Positions 1 to 10,429 of a stretch of DNA of 64,000 nt are shown here, piece after piece. Positions within the stretch are counted from its first letter, which is position 1; each line of letters opens with the position of its first letter. Below the pieces are notes generated by a model. That model saw only the letters and a program-made list of their open reading frames with translations. It was not told where the DNA came from and made no database searches. This DNA comes from Timema cristinae (Eukaryota; Arthropoda; Insecta; Phasmatodea; Timematidae): assembly GCA_039000515.1 (NCBI GenBank), contig JBCFYV010009882.1, forward strand, positions 62,600,817 through 62,664,816, in the 5' to 3' direction. A program made the translations under genes and the position numbers.

Positions 1-89
1 AAATGAAAAATGGTAAATGAGGTTATTTTCAAGGTAATTGAAAGATGTTAAAGAACAAGCGACAGCAAATCAATTCGGTAATACTTCCC

Positions 90-386
90 CTAAGCTAACC
101 CTGCTCTGAGAATCGAACACCCAGGATTGTAAGTCCTCTCTGAGGCTACTGATACGTTATTGGCGGCCAGCACGCCCTTCTCGAAGGAGTTGAAAGACCT
201 CACTAGTTCATCAGAGAAAGACTGCGTCGAGATCCCTTGAAATGGTTCATTCTCTGTGGATACGTGGAGCAAGGTGTTTTGCAGAGCAATGCAAGTCACG
301 ACTTCACCAGCGGCAAGATACAATTGAAGCGAGGAACCGAATTTTGAACGGAAGTTGGAGAAGGAGGAAATGTGGACCTCGCTATC
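90..386 (-). CDS. Candidate terminal coding exon, unrecognised protein
   Basis: Read on the minus strand, this is a 98-codon open segment that begins directly after an AG (CAAAG before GATAGC) and ends in TAG. The composition is richer and more protein-like than the AT-rich flanks. It contains the stretch LYLAAGEVVTCIALQNTLLH and later QSFSDELVRSFNSFEKG, with Ser, Glu and Leu spread normally and no low-complexity run. No family is recognised. The acceptor lacks a strong pyrimidine tract, and no poly(A) signal is visible before the window edge. The last third (about 110-200) also resembles a degenerate tRNA-like head, with GTTCGATTC as a T-arm-like motif, so an exapted or chance reading is possible. 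Confidence 0.28.
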   Translation of the reverse strand, partial: DSEVHISSFSNFRSKFGSSLQLYLAAGEVVTCIALQNTLLHVSTENEPFQGISTQSFSDELVRSFNSFEKGVLAANNVSVASERTYNPGCSILRAGLA

Positions 387-399
387 CTTTGGTCAGAAT

Positions 400-939
400 G
401 GGATTTGTTTGAGTGGATTATCAAGATGAAGGTGGAGTCAGATGGACAAGGCAGAGAGCCACAACGCGGTTGTTACTGCACTGTGTATTGCGTAGTGACA
501 CGTAAAACAGAGGGTTGTTCTGGAAAATCGTACCCATTACTACACTATCGGGCTCACAAAATCATTAATATCTTTAGACGTTGAAATTAAAATTCACGTT
601 TCTTTCCTTCGCCTTTCTTCCACCAACTATCAAAATTACAAAGCGCAACATTTTTTCAATTAGGCCTAGTTTTTAATTTATCTTAGAACATTAGGGAAAC
701 TTTAAATTATTAAATATTTAATTTTTCTTAAAATAACATAAAATAAAAGAAAAATGACTGAAATACTATAATTATAGAAACAAAACCAAACTGTTTAACA
801 GTAATGGAAACCGAATGAAATACGTTTTTAAAAAAAGGCTTCAATTTCTGTGATATAAAATAGCTATTTATAACATCAATTTATGTAAACAAATGAAAAA
901 TGTACCAAATGGCTATATTAAAAATAAACATTAAAAGGA
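400..939. other. AT-rich stretch with no recognised feature
   Basis: Low-complexity AT-rich sequence. I see no repeat copy, exon or structured element in it. Confidence 0.5.
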
Positions 940-1140
940 GGATATAAGAGCAAGGCCTGCATAATTATCAGAAAATTGGAGGCCTTCAAGTTGACGAGTA
1001 AAACACAACAAAACAGATAATTATATAATTTTCCATGTACGGTACATTGAAACTTGCATAGCTATGTGTTTTGTTGTCTTTTATTTGTGAACTTTCAGGC
1101 CTACAATTTTCAGGTAGGTGTGTAGGCCTTGCCCTTTTAA
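940..1140. mobile_element. Small inverted-repeat element (MITE-like)
   Basis: The left arm (about 947-1010) and right arm (about 1070-1134) are imperfect reverse complements of about 60 bp. Both carry AGGCCT-rich ends, and the outermost sequences read TTAAAAGG inward on each side. Size and shape fit a non-autonomous DNA transposon, but no clear target-site duplication is visible and the superfamily is unknown. Confidence 0.45.
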
Positions 1141-1144
1141 CCAT

Positions 1145-1995
1145 CTTTCAATATTTATTTTAATTTCAATTTAAGTAAAATTAGTAAAATAACGTTCTTC
1201 GTACAGCTTACTTACCTACTCTAAGTACTAGATAGGATCTCGAAAATTAATTAGCGCACTTACAATAGTATGTAACCTATTCCTACCTTGAGCTATTTTT
1301 ATTCAGTCAACTAGGCTCATTCTAATGTTATCCTCCATTCTGCATCTTGGTCTCGTCTCATTGGGCTTACCAGCCAATACCCTGAACACGGTTCTATAGT
1401 ATTCCATTCGTGCTGCGCGTCCTTCCCACCGTAATTTGCGTGATTTGACTGTCCAAACAATGTCTTACTATGAGTTAAGGTTACGTAACTCATCATTATG
1501 TAGCCTCCTCCCCTCCACTCTACTACACTTTTCATAGAGCTAGCTGCATCCAAACAATATCTGCCTAAGATCAATAATAAGAAAAATGAAACGAACAATA
1601 AACATTATTACTAAAACATAATGAGACTAGAGGGAGCATCGCATTTCACCAAAAAGCATATTAAAACATTAATATTTATGTACAATTTCAACTTTTCATT
1701 TCTTAGACCTATATATTTAAAATAATTATATTTGCTTGTAAAATATTTTTACATATAAAGTTTTTGACCCTTAAGAGGCCTACAACTTAACAGTGATAGG
1801 TTTTTTCATATCTTAGAGAGTTGTATAAATATGATACGTAGATAACTGTTATGTAAAATACACTCCAAGTCACTTCATGGGAAAATAATAATTCCTTTGT
1901 CTTTAATAATAAACGGATAAATGGGGACGAATTTTAAACAAAATTTTTTGCGTCTATTTTGAGAAAATCAAATGCTTCTTCTTTCTACTCTTAAT
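1145..1995. other. AT-rich stretch with no recognised feature
   Basis: Nothing recognised. A minus-strand open segment at 1317-1598 has no splice or codon support. Confidence 0.4.
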
Positions 1996-2000
1996 TTTAG

Positions 2001-2227
2001 GGTTATAGGCCTATTTCAAAAAATTCCTCGGGATAATCTTATAAAAACCCTATATACTAGCCCAATCGTTAAAATCGGTTTGGCTCTAGATCAAGATACA
2101 AACATACAGATAGATGACATCGCAAAATTCTGTTTTCGTTATCAGGGAGCCATTAAACACCGACCTCCATACAAATCTCAATCTAAATTGAATAATATAC
2201 ACTGCTACAGAAACTTTGAGAACCGAG
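2001..2227 (+). CDS. Weak candidate internal exon
   Basis: A long pyrimidine tract ending in TTTTAG at 2000 makes a good acceptor. An open frame then runs about 95 codons, and a possible donor GAG/GTACCT lies at 2227-2228. The translation (for example KIGLALDQDTNIQIDDIAKF) is not low-complexity, but no family is recognised and the donor is weak. In AT-rich DNA this could be chance. Confidence 0.18.
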
Positions 2228-2353
2228 GTACCTTTCTATCCACCAAAAAGCATAATAATCAATCGCCCATTGCAAAGACCTCCTTAAAATATTAAACTAT
2301 ATATATATCTACCCTTAATTAAACACATGATAGCCAAATTGTATTCTAGGAAT

Positions 2354-2359
<6 letters not shown>

Positions 2360-2423
<64 letters not shown>

Positions 2424-2424
2424 C
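2360..2424. repeat. (CT)n-(TA)n compound microsatellite
   Basis: A CT dinucleotide run is followed immediately by a TA run. Confidence 0.95.
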
Positions 2425-2977
2425 ATATTAATATTATGTAAACTCTCCTTTTTATATGATGCATAATAGTAACTCTTAGCTACAGCTCTACCGTGGTACC
2501 ACGAGCACATGCCTAGGATGGACTCTGAAAGGTACTCCTGGAGGGTTGGATGAGTCGTGTGGATTAAGTATTGTCGGATGCCACAATATCACGTCTATTT
2601 ATTGTTTACAGCTCAACTATATTACAATGATTACATGAATAACATGGTATTTTGACGAGGGAGCAGTCACAACACAGATTGGACCTGGCGTACTATCTAG
2701 ACCCGAGTACGATTCCACGCGATAGGAACAGCGGGAATCACGATTTGTCTCTTCTGTCTAATCGTCGATTGTTGTTTTAGAAGTCCCCTAGGACTCTATC
2801 TTAGAGCCGTGCTTTTTTTGTATTTGGGGTGAAGCTCCGCCCTGATTATATAGACAACCAATCACTTTATCAAGGTTTTACTAATTTAAACTTGAAACTC
2901 ACTTATCTCGACATTCCAACAAGTATACAAGGTTCACCAGTAGCACGAGGCTCACTCACCAACAGGATATAGTAAGC

Positions 2978-4316
2978 CAGGGCTATTCAATTGGCAGCCC
3001 GTGGGCCACATCCAGCCCGCCAAACTCCACAGATTGTCCCGCTGATTGAAAGTCCAACTACTGTATTACTGGAGATGGGTCGTATGATTCAGATGGTTAG
3101 TAGAGGCGCCTGAGCTTTAAGGAACAGATAGATCTTCAGTCTCTTATCAGTGGTGGTGGAAGATAAAATCCAAAGGCTACTCGGTCCTTGTAGTCATTAA
3201 CATCGTGTTTATATAAGTGAGTGCGACCTAGGGATGTGAAAATAAAAGAAACAATCTTTTTTGCTATTTTCATTCATGCTAGGATTAAACGTTTACTATG
3301 GTGCACTGTGGAGGAAGAATAAATTACACTATTTCTCAACTCTCACTCATTTTTTGCATAACAAGCAGGGAGAAACAGAAAGCAGCCAATCTCTCTTAAC
3401 TCATGATAATTCATAGCTGTTCTTTCATCTTTGTTTATCATAAAGCCTGATATTTGACTGGGTGAAGGGGCGAGTAGTGACTAGTCTAAAGTATGATTTT
3501 GGTAGGATGAACAGTAGAAGTTTGTTACTATGTTTACTATAACAATGTTAATATGTTCATACATCAAGTCATGTTATCTGGAGCTGTCCCATTTGATAGA
3601 TATTATCGATAACCATAAAATAACACAAATAATGTATTAATATGGTATCAGTTTTTGTCTCAAAGAAATATATGGGAATTTTCTAAAATGTTCTTCCAGC
3701 CAAAATAAGGCTACGCTAACCTAAACCTTTATCACTGAGCACGGTCATCACAAATTAAACAAAATAAGCTCTTGTAGAGCTCAATTAACTCAGTCAACTA
3801 GAGGGCGTCACAAGTAGACGAAGCAGAAAAGCTTATGCGCGTTGTTTATGCAGATAAACATTCTTCTAATGTTTGTCAATATTTACCTAATAATAATATA
3901 TCTTGAGAAAGTATATAAACGGCGAGTGTTGCAATAAACATAAGTATGATGAAATCATTATAATTTGGTTTTTAAACAATTATAAAAATACATTTATGAT
4001 GCAAAAGTCGAGATTATTATAACTAGATAAAAAAAAATCAGATTTAAATTTCTATACCGATACTTACTGTTATCGTTATTTTCTTTCGATACCACATCCC
4101 TAGTGCGAACTTATCCTCAAGAGGTGTGCGTTCCCCACTCTAGACCCGGTATATCTCCCTCGAAGCGCCACCAAATAACGGCTGAGCTATATAATACATT
4201 CTTACTTTTGACCTTGAAAAACGTGGGTAGCTGGGCGACAGGGTGTCTCAGAATGACTCACACCTCTTTTCCCCTCCACCCAACAGCAGCCTATGGCTCG
4301 CCAATTGATATTTGCT
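2978..4316 (+). mobile_element. hAT-like remnant, outer element of a nested pair
   Basis: The left end begins CAGGGCTATTCAATTGGC and continues into GGGCCACATCCAGCCCGCC, a GGCCC-rich subterminal pattern typical of many non-autonomous hAT elements. A diverged reverse complement of the left end (GCTCGCCAATTGAT...) lies at about 4298-4316. The element is interrupted by the separate insertion at 3229-4102; without it about 460 bp remain, clearly more GC-rich than the surroundings. I could not find a matching 8-bp duplication, so the right boundary is uncertain. Confidence 0.45.
3229..4102. mobile_element. hAT-like non-autonomous element with TAGGGATGTG ends
   Basis: The terminal inverted repeat TAGGGATGTG is at 3229-3238, with its exact reverse complement CACATCCCTA at 4093-4102. 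The 8-bp flanks are gtgcgacc (3221-3228) and gtgcgaac (4103-4110), one mismatch apart, which is the duplication length expected for hAT. The 874-bp interior is AT-rich with no transposase frame. It sits inside the older GC-rich element at 2978-4316. Confidence 0.65.
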
Positions 4317-4574
4317 TGGCTTATTGCTCGTGAGTTATTTATGTTAATAGTGGAGTTCTTTGCTTTTAATTAATCTTTTCATTATTTTGTAAGTTTTCTA
4401 GAATTGTACTTTCTATTTTTAGTTGTAAGAAAAGGTATATTTATGATGAAAATCATTTAACATTTACATTTTTTTAATTTCACTGAAATATACCAATATA
4501 ATATATAAAACAAAATTACGTTTTACTACCCCCGTTTTTTTATATTACAAAAGTATAATCTAATAACGTTCCAA

Positions 4575-4720
4575 ATTACAGCCAGATTGAATTAAATATC
4601 TGGCCCGCCCAATATCATGATTTTAACTTATTGAAAAACTCTGAAAAGTAAACCATTCTAAGCAGGGTGTTAAACTCGGACATTGCTTAACTTCCAAGGA
4701 ATGAGCAAGTTTAGATCAGC
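4575..4720. mobile_element. hAT-like fragments
   Basis: A TCTGGCCCGCCC motif at about 4599-4610 and a start CAGGGTGTTAAACTCGG at 4663 both resemble hAT subterminal and terminal sequence. They may be two separate truncated copies; no partner ends were found. Confidence 0.3.
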
Positions 4721-4956
4721 ATCTTGCTGGAATACACTCTAAAATATTAGGCTACTACATATATATTATATACATATATATACACAAACACACATGGTTT
4801 CAAACGCAACTCTATTGTCTGCAAATAAATATTTTATGTTATATCTTGCAAACTTTATTGAGCAAGCTTGTGTAAGTTTGATGTAATACCAAATTAGCTA
4901 ATATAATTCGTTTTAGATCACTAGCTCTACACTCACGTAACATCATGTTTATTTAG

Positions 4957-5178
4957 TAAAGCAAATGTTATGGCCAATATTAAAAGAATGTGGAGAAATA
5001 AACACAAACTCAGATGGGGAAAAGCTAATTTCAGTACTATATAAAATCGAGGTTCGTGACCATCAGCTAGCCGGGGGGAAGCAGGACTATCAATTTGATT
5101 CCAGAGGTCCCTTCTCGTGCCTTGCATTCCCTTGCTGTCAAGTCAACGACTTGTTTTTAGGAGATTATCCTGATTGCA
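4957..5178 (+). CDS. Weak candidate internal exon
   Basis: It is preceded by TTTATTTAG and followed by GTAAGT at 5179. One frame is open throughout and is Cys-containing near its end. The opposite strand is also open across 4933-5127, which weakens the coding argument. The sequence is GC-richer than its flanks from about 5050. No family is recognised. Confidence 0.18.
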
Positions 5179-5507
5179 GTAAGTCCATATACTGCACGGG
5201 AGAGGTGAACTAACCCTTCTCCTTAACTCTAAGTATACCTAGAGCCCGTTAGAGTATTTACATCTTGACAAAGATAAGAAATCAGAAACTAAAACTGTTC
5301 AAACTACATCACATCTGTATATTCGTATTAGTATTATAGATTCCTATAAATGATTAAGCGAGCCCACCAACTTATTTTGACGCTACCAAATCTGACCCCT
5401 TAATCCACCCTGATAAGTAAGCCCACAGGAACAACTGGTAAGCGACCACTATTTAGCTATAAAGAATTTTAGAAAAACTTATAAATGATCAAGTCTTAAG
5501 TAAGTAG

Positions 5508-6232
5508 TAGTTAAATTTAGAGTTAAGACTTAGATATGTTAATCTAGAAAATAACAAATTTACTTTAAAAAGTTAAGTTGTTATTAAAGTGGATACTATA
5601 TAATGTGATGCTAAAAGAATTTTTTTTTAATTATAACAATTTTTGAGGAAAATTTGGTATGAATATGAATAATTAGAGAAAATTAAAATACTGTATCAAC
5701 TTTAACAATGATCAAATGAGTTGATGAATAGTCTAACACATAGGTTAGTTAACACGTTAAAATATGAATACACAAAATATAACAAACAATATAACGTGAG
5801 ATGAACATACACATTTAAGTCAAAAACTTATTTTGAAATCATTCAGAATAAAATTAGGTTAACATCAGCAAAGTTAATTTAGATTATGATGAAGTATGAT
5901 ATAATATAGACCTAAAAAGTATGGTTTTGTTGGTTTAAGTCTTATCTAGGTCTTTTATATTTGTGTATTAATATTTTAATGTTTTAACCTATGTTTTAAA
6001 CTATCCATCAACTCGTTTGACCATTGTATAAGTTCATGAAGTATTTTAACTATCTCTAATTGTTCATAATGTTCCTCTAAAAACGTTCTAATATCTTTTC
6101 TATTTTTAATTGTTTTTTAGTAAGAAATTGTATAGTAGCCACTTTAAAAACAACTTATCTTTTGAACGTAAATTTATTATTTTCTAGATTAACATATCTA
6201 AGTCTTAACTCTCAATATTTAGCTATAAGGTT
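5508..6232. repeat. Long inverted repeat (foldback), arms about 280 bp
   Basis: The left arm 5508-5785 and right arm 5950-6232 are imperfect reverse complements over their whole length, by eye roughly three quarters identical with small indels, around a loop of about 165 bp. Shared landmarks include GACTTAGATATGTTAATCTA on the left and its complement near 6185-6205. Read on the minus strand, the right arm holds a 40-codon open stretch (EEHYEQLEIVKILHEL...). The left arm equivalent is broken, so the unit may derive from a coding fragment. A foldback element or an old inverted duplication would both fit. Confidence 0.7.
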
Positions 6233-6354
6233 GAAGTTTATTGAATACTACATTTTTTATTATTTAAAATTTTAATACAGACTTTACAATTATATTTAAA
6301 GTTAACCAAATCACAATAGCTTATTATCTTGAGCAGATCTCTAAGTGTAGACGA

Positions 6355-6470
6355 TACAATACAGGTAGCTCCCTTTTTGTCGCTGCCTGCCTCCACTTAT
6401 TCTTTTCGGTATGGCGGCAGGGGAAGGGGAAGGAAGCGATCGAGATAAGTGATTAAAAACTGGTTTTTAA
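6355..6470 (+). other. GC-richer island of unknown nature
   Basis: Contains CGCTGCCTGCCTCC and TATGGCGGCAGGGGAAGGGG in otherwise AT-rich DNA. It could be an exon or promoter fragment, but nothing in it can be assigned. Confidence 0.2.
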
Positions 6471-6479
6471 GGGTTTTGT

Positions 6480-7760
6480 TATAAAATAACTGGATAGAGT
6501 ATGACAAATGTATTAAAATGTGACCATGCTCATGTTTGAATAAATAAATTGTTTAGAAATGAGATTGTTGTGTTAGCAACTTGTACTAGAGTAAGGAGGA
6601 CCTGGATCGATACCCGACAGGTCCACTCGCCTCCGCTAGTGCTTGCCCATGCCATTGCACCGTGACCTTCATACACTTCCTCTACGTATCAATTAACTGT
6701 ACTGATCTTGACCCTTTTGACTCTAATTGAAAGAGAGCTTCCCTCAAGCTAATGATTGGAAACTAAATCAGTAAAACCTAATATCTAGCCTCCGCCATTA
6801 AGAAAGCCCGCGAGCGTAACCACATACGAGCTCCTTCTTGCTAGACAAAAGACTGACGTATTTAACCACTAGGAGGAGATATATTATCCCTCAATTGTCT
6901 AGTGCCCGAGTCAATAAACAGCAATTAGGTACTTTTGGATCATAATAATTATGGTTTTATTATGTGCAATTACAGCTTACTCGGCACTGAACTAATTAAA
7001 CATATCGTTGATGTTATTGATGCTATTGTTTGGAAGTAAATTATGTTGTTGCTGATAATCAACTGTCTACATCCACAATCTTTACACTACAAAATGAACA
7101 ATATGGACAAGTCATTAGAAAATACCTCTGAAACGCTTACATCCTTGAGAATATTTTATTGAAACAGTGAACTCTTATCTATTAAATTTACAAATAAATT
7201 TAGGGTACGAGTCACCCATACTTCTGACATCATACGTAAATTTTCTATCTCACTCTAACCTCAAATGTAAGGAGCCTAACCCTCAATGTTGACACACAAT
7301 GTAAGGAGTCACTTATTCCCTATACTTTCACCCCTAGTTTGGGCAATCTGGTCAAGTGGTCATTCAGGATTGTAAGGAGTAAGCGGAGACCAATTATACA
7401 TGAGCATCTTGAAATTGATGTCTATTGCATGGTGTTTGTAGAGTTAGTACAATGACAATAGTGTGATAATGGTAGTCTATGAATCAGGAGTAATTTATAA
7501 AAATACATGGTTGACAAACATGTCGTTCGTTATTTTCAAGAAGGAAAACCTAACTGGCCATACAAACCAAAGTCCTTATTCGTGAATTACCTATCTGCTT
7601 AAAAGACAACACTTATACATGGCGTTATAAGCTAAGTCAACCATAATAAACACATGTGGTGTGGCTGTGTATACTTGAACTCTGTTTTCCTACTGAGAAC
7701 TCACCCTACTTGTCCATCTTACTACGCAGTTCCATTCTATTCTTCGTGGAAAGAACTCAT
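6480..7760. other. Stretch with short dispersed repeats
   Basis: Three occurrences of TGTAAGGAG (about 7267, 7300 and 7369) lie within 120 bp. Otherwise I see no recognisable gene or element. The region may belong to the same retroelement as the ribozyme-like motif just downstream. Confidence 0.3.
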
Positions 7761-7778
7761 TTCAGGATTCATTTATGA

Positions 7779-7820
7779 CCCGAGGATGGTGCCTATCGAG
7801 CGCCGAAACATGTCGGACTT
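7779..7820 (+). ncRNA. Decayed hammerhead-ribozyme-like motif
   Basis: Core CCGAGGA (7780-7786) matches CUGANGA except U4 to C. Helix II pairs GGTGC (7788-7792) with GCGCC (7800-7804). GAAA follows at 7805-7808. A minimal helix III can form (A7808-T7813, C7809-G7812), leaving C7814 as the would-be cleavage base. Helix I is largely lost: only the first pair (C7779-G7815) is intact. Hammerheads with very short helix III are known from Penelope-like elements and retrozymes. The U4 change and poor helix I suggest an inactive relic. Confidence 0.4.
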
Positions 7821-7829
7821 GTGATTAAT

Positions 7830-8840
7830 TCACTCCTAATTTACAAGGAACAAGGGAATTCAAAAACTCTCAGATAAGGATAGATCTCAACTTATATTAA
7901 CCTTTTTTGTATTTATAATATTCCAATTTTTTTGTCATTTGACCTTTATCTTATTACACTATATTATAAGTTTCATCTATAATATCCCATGTTTCAACAC
8001 TTGTCTTAATATATTTATGGTTTGTTAAATTGTAACTACATAAAATCCAGAAATTTTTAGAACAGACCAATTTAATAACTTTTAAGCAAAGTATAGGCTC
8101 AATTCTCAATGGAACTTTATTAATTCTTTTCTAATCATTATTATCTTGTCATCAATATTAAACACCTTATTTTATTTTAACTAATGTCTATAATACATGT
8201 ATTTTAATATGTTTTATTATTTTGTTATATATGTGCTTTTTGACTCACATTTTTAATGTGTTTGTAAAGGTTCAATTATTACTTTTTAACCTAATTAAAC
8301 TTTTCTCAATACATATCTATTTTCACTCACAATTATTGATTCTAATTGATTTTTGTTTCTTGTTTTAACAACAACTTTGCCACTCAGTCCATTGACTCTT
8401 TATGAAAATTATACTTAATTGATATTGTCGATATAATTTATTTTATTAACCAATTTCTATCTTATTCATATCCTTCAATTTGATATCTATTTTTATCTAA
8501 TAGGGTTACTACGCGAAGACAAACGAAAAACAAACAGATGCCACGAGAGATTTTGCTGTACCCTTACAATAACTTAAAAGGAGGCCTTCTCCACGTCCTA
8601 AAAGAGAAACACGCCACTATTGCGCTAACTACAGCTGAATCAGAATGAGCCCAATCCAAGCACATGTTTGACAACCATATGTGATTTCTAACATTTAAAT
8701 GCCACACTTCATATTATATTGCATAACATGAACTAGATTAACAATTAACACTTGCAATAATCACCTGGTTGCTTACAATATAATGATAATTTATGTTCTA
8801 AGAATTGGTTGCATTTTTATTTTATTAAAATGTTATTATT
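7830..8840. other. AT-rich stretch with no recognised feature
   Basis: No exon, SINE or terminal repeat recognised. Confidence 0.4.
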
Positions 8841-8865
8841 TTCAGAGTCAGCTGACTAATTTGAC

Positions 8866-9052
8866 ATGATTAAAAAAAGGAAGTGTGAGCTCTCTTTATT
8901 TGTTAATGACAAGCCAGATTTGGTTGGATTCGTACGGAGGAATATGCTAGATAATTGAGTCGGGGAGGCAACCAAGGGAGCTGTTAGAAGAAGAGAGAAC
9001 TGTGTGGTCACGTGGAAAGATGTTTTCGACCGTTGACCGATTGAAGGATTGA
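8866..9052 (+). pseudogene. Possible frameshifted coding fragment, unrecognised
   Basis: A good acceptor (TTATTATTTTCAG, ending about 8845) precedes an ATG at 8866 whose frame runs about 28 codons (starting MIKKRKCELSLFVNDKPDL) before stopping. A second frame from 8951 then reads IIESGRQPRELLEEERTVWS and on to a TGA at 9050-9052. Both pieces have charged, protein-like composition and join with a single frame change, as expected of a decayed coding sequence. No family is recognised. Confidence 0.2.
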
Positions 9053-9196
9053 CAGATTCTTTACTTTGATTGTACATTTTGAAGACTATTTATATTCGTA
9101 TACTGTATTACCTTCTTAAATAAACTTATAAAACCTCCTCAGCTTCTAGCTACAATTTCATGCGTCACTTTCTGACCCGCATCCTGGGATATCCTG

Positions 9197-9203
9197 GCAC
9201 ACG

Positions 9204-9248
<45 letters not shown>
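9197..9248. repeat. (CA)n-(TA)n compound microsatellite
   Basis: A CA run passes into a TA run that directly abuts the left arm of the palindrome at 9249. Confidence 0.95.
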
Positions 9249-9249
<1 letters not shown>

Positions 9250-9410
9250 CATGTTCTAGATGTTACATAACACTACAAAAATGCATCCATAATATAAATA
9301 CCAAGAATTTATGTATATAATATATATATATACATATATATAAAATAAAAATTCTTGGTATTTATATTATGGATGCATTTTTGTAGTGTTATGTAACATC
9401 TAGAACATGT
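9249..9410. repeat. Perfect 62-bp inverted repeat
   Basis: Arm 9249-9310 (starting ACATGTTCTAGATG) is the exact reverse complement of 9349-9410. The 38-bp loop is TA-rich. Perfect identity implies recent origin or ongoing correction between arms. Confidence 0.93.
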
Positions 9411-9569
9411 TTCTGAAATTAAGTATTTACGTATTTCAACGAAAATATTATTTAAAATACTTACTGTACATAAACATACAATAAAGACAGAATCCTCCAA
9501 AATTTGATGAGATTTTTGATATTGAGGTGCCACCCAGATTCGTACATTTCTGCTTGTTCTGTTATACAA

Positions 9570-10170
9570 AACAAAAATACTTATTTGCTAACTCAACTAG
9601 AGTCGAACGTTGATAATTCGGAAGTCAAAAATATGGATCATCAATAATCCGTATTACCAAAAATAGCCACAGCCTGAAATTTTTAAGGATTCAAGACACC
9701 TAAGGTAAACAAACCTTTTCCTCTTCATATTCGTCAAGTCATTAATTTGGTAGATGTTATTTTTAGTATCATAATATACATAACGGATGGGAATCTATAA
9801 AATGTGACATGATTATCTTTGTATATGTTATATTTTGTCCTTTTATCATAATTAAACATTATTTAACCACCTGATAAAATAATAACGTTAGGAAGTACGC
9901 CAAGCAACAAGAAAGAAACAAATGACGGACGTATTTTAACATAGTAACAGGGATCTGGCAGGGTTGTCATCTCTTTAATCTCAAACCATAGTACATGAAC
10001 CTGAAATGGTTTGTTCATAGTTATATATATTTATGTTATTATTATTATTATTATTATCTTATTTTCTCGTGTAATTATACTTATTTGTGAGGTACTTGTA
10101 TAATTTTCAATGCAGGCTTTTAATAGGTCTCACGACTGTTGGCCAGCATTATGATAAATTAAATTGAAAT
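9570..10170. other. AT-rich stretch with no recognised feature
   Basis: Only a short TTA tract near 10036-10058 stands out. Confidence 0.4.
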
Positions 10171-10429
10171 TGAATTGTTACTATTATTGTCATTATTATT
10201 ATTTATTTGGAGCTCTATCTTGCAAGAGGTCTATTGCCTTGTTCAAATTGAGTCATCGAGAATGTCAAATTATAAACTCCCTTATTTTAGACCCCGAAAC
10301 TTCCTCTTCTTTCCCTGTTTGAGGTCATCAGTCAGTAGGATTCGATATTTTCCTGGTCCTCTTTTATATTCCACTATGCCTTATACTGCATCACTCAATA
10401 AGCTATTTCTTAAAATAATGTGACCTATT

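Noticed and set aside
110..200. Genuine tRNA gene on the minus strand
   Set aside because: The T-arm-like GTTCGATTC and an anticodon-arm-like hairpin are present, but the D-arm and acceptor stem cannot be completed.
4103..4333. Plus-strand 76-codon frame
   Set aside because: Lies in the GC-rich right part of the outer hAT-like element; no transposase similarity recognised.
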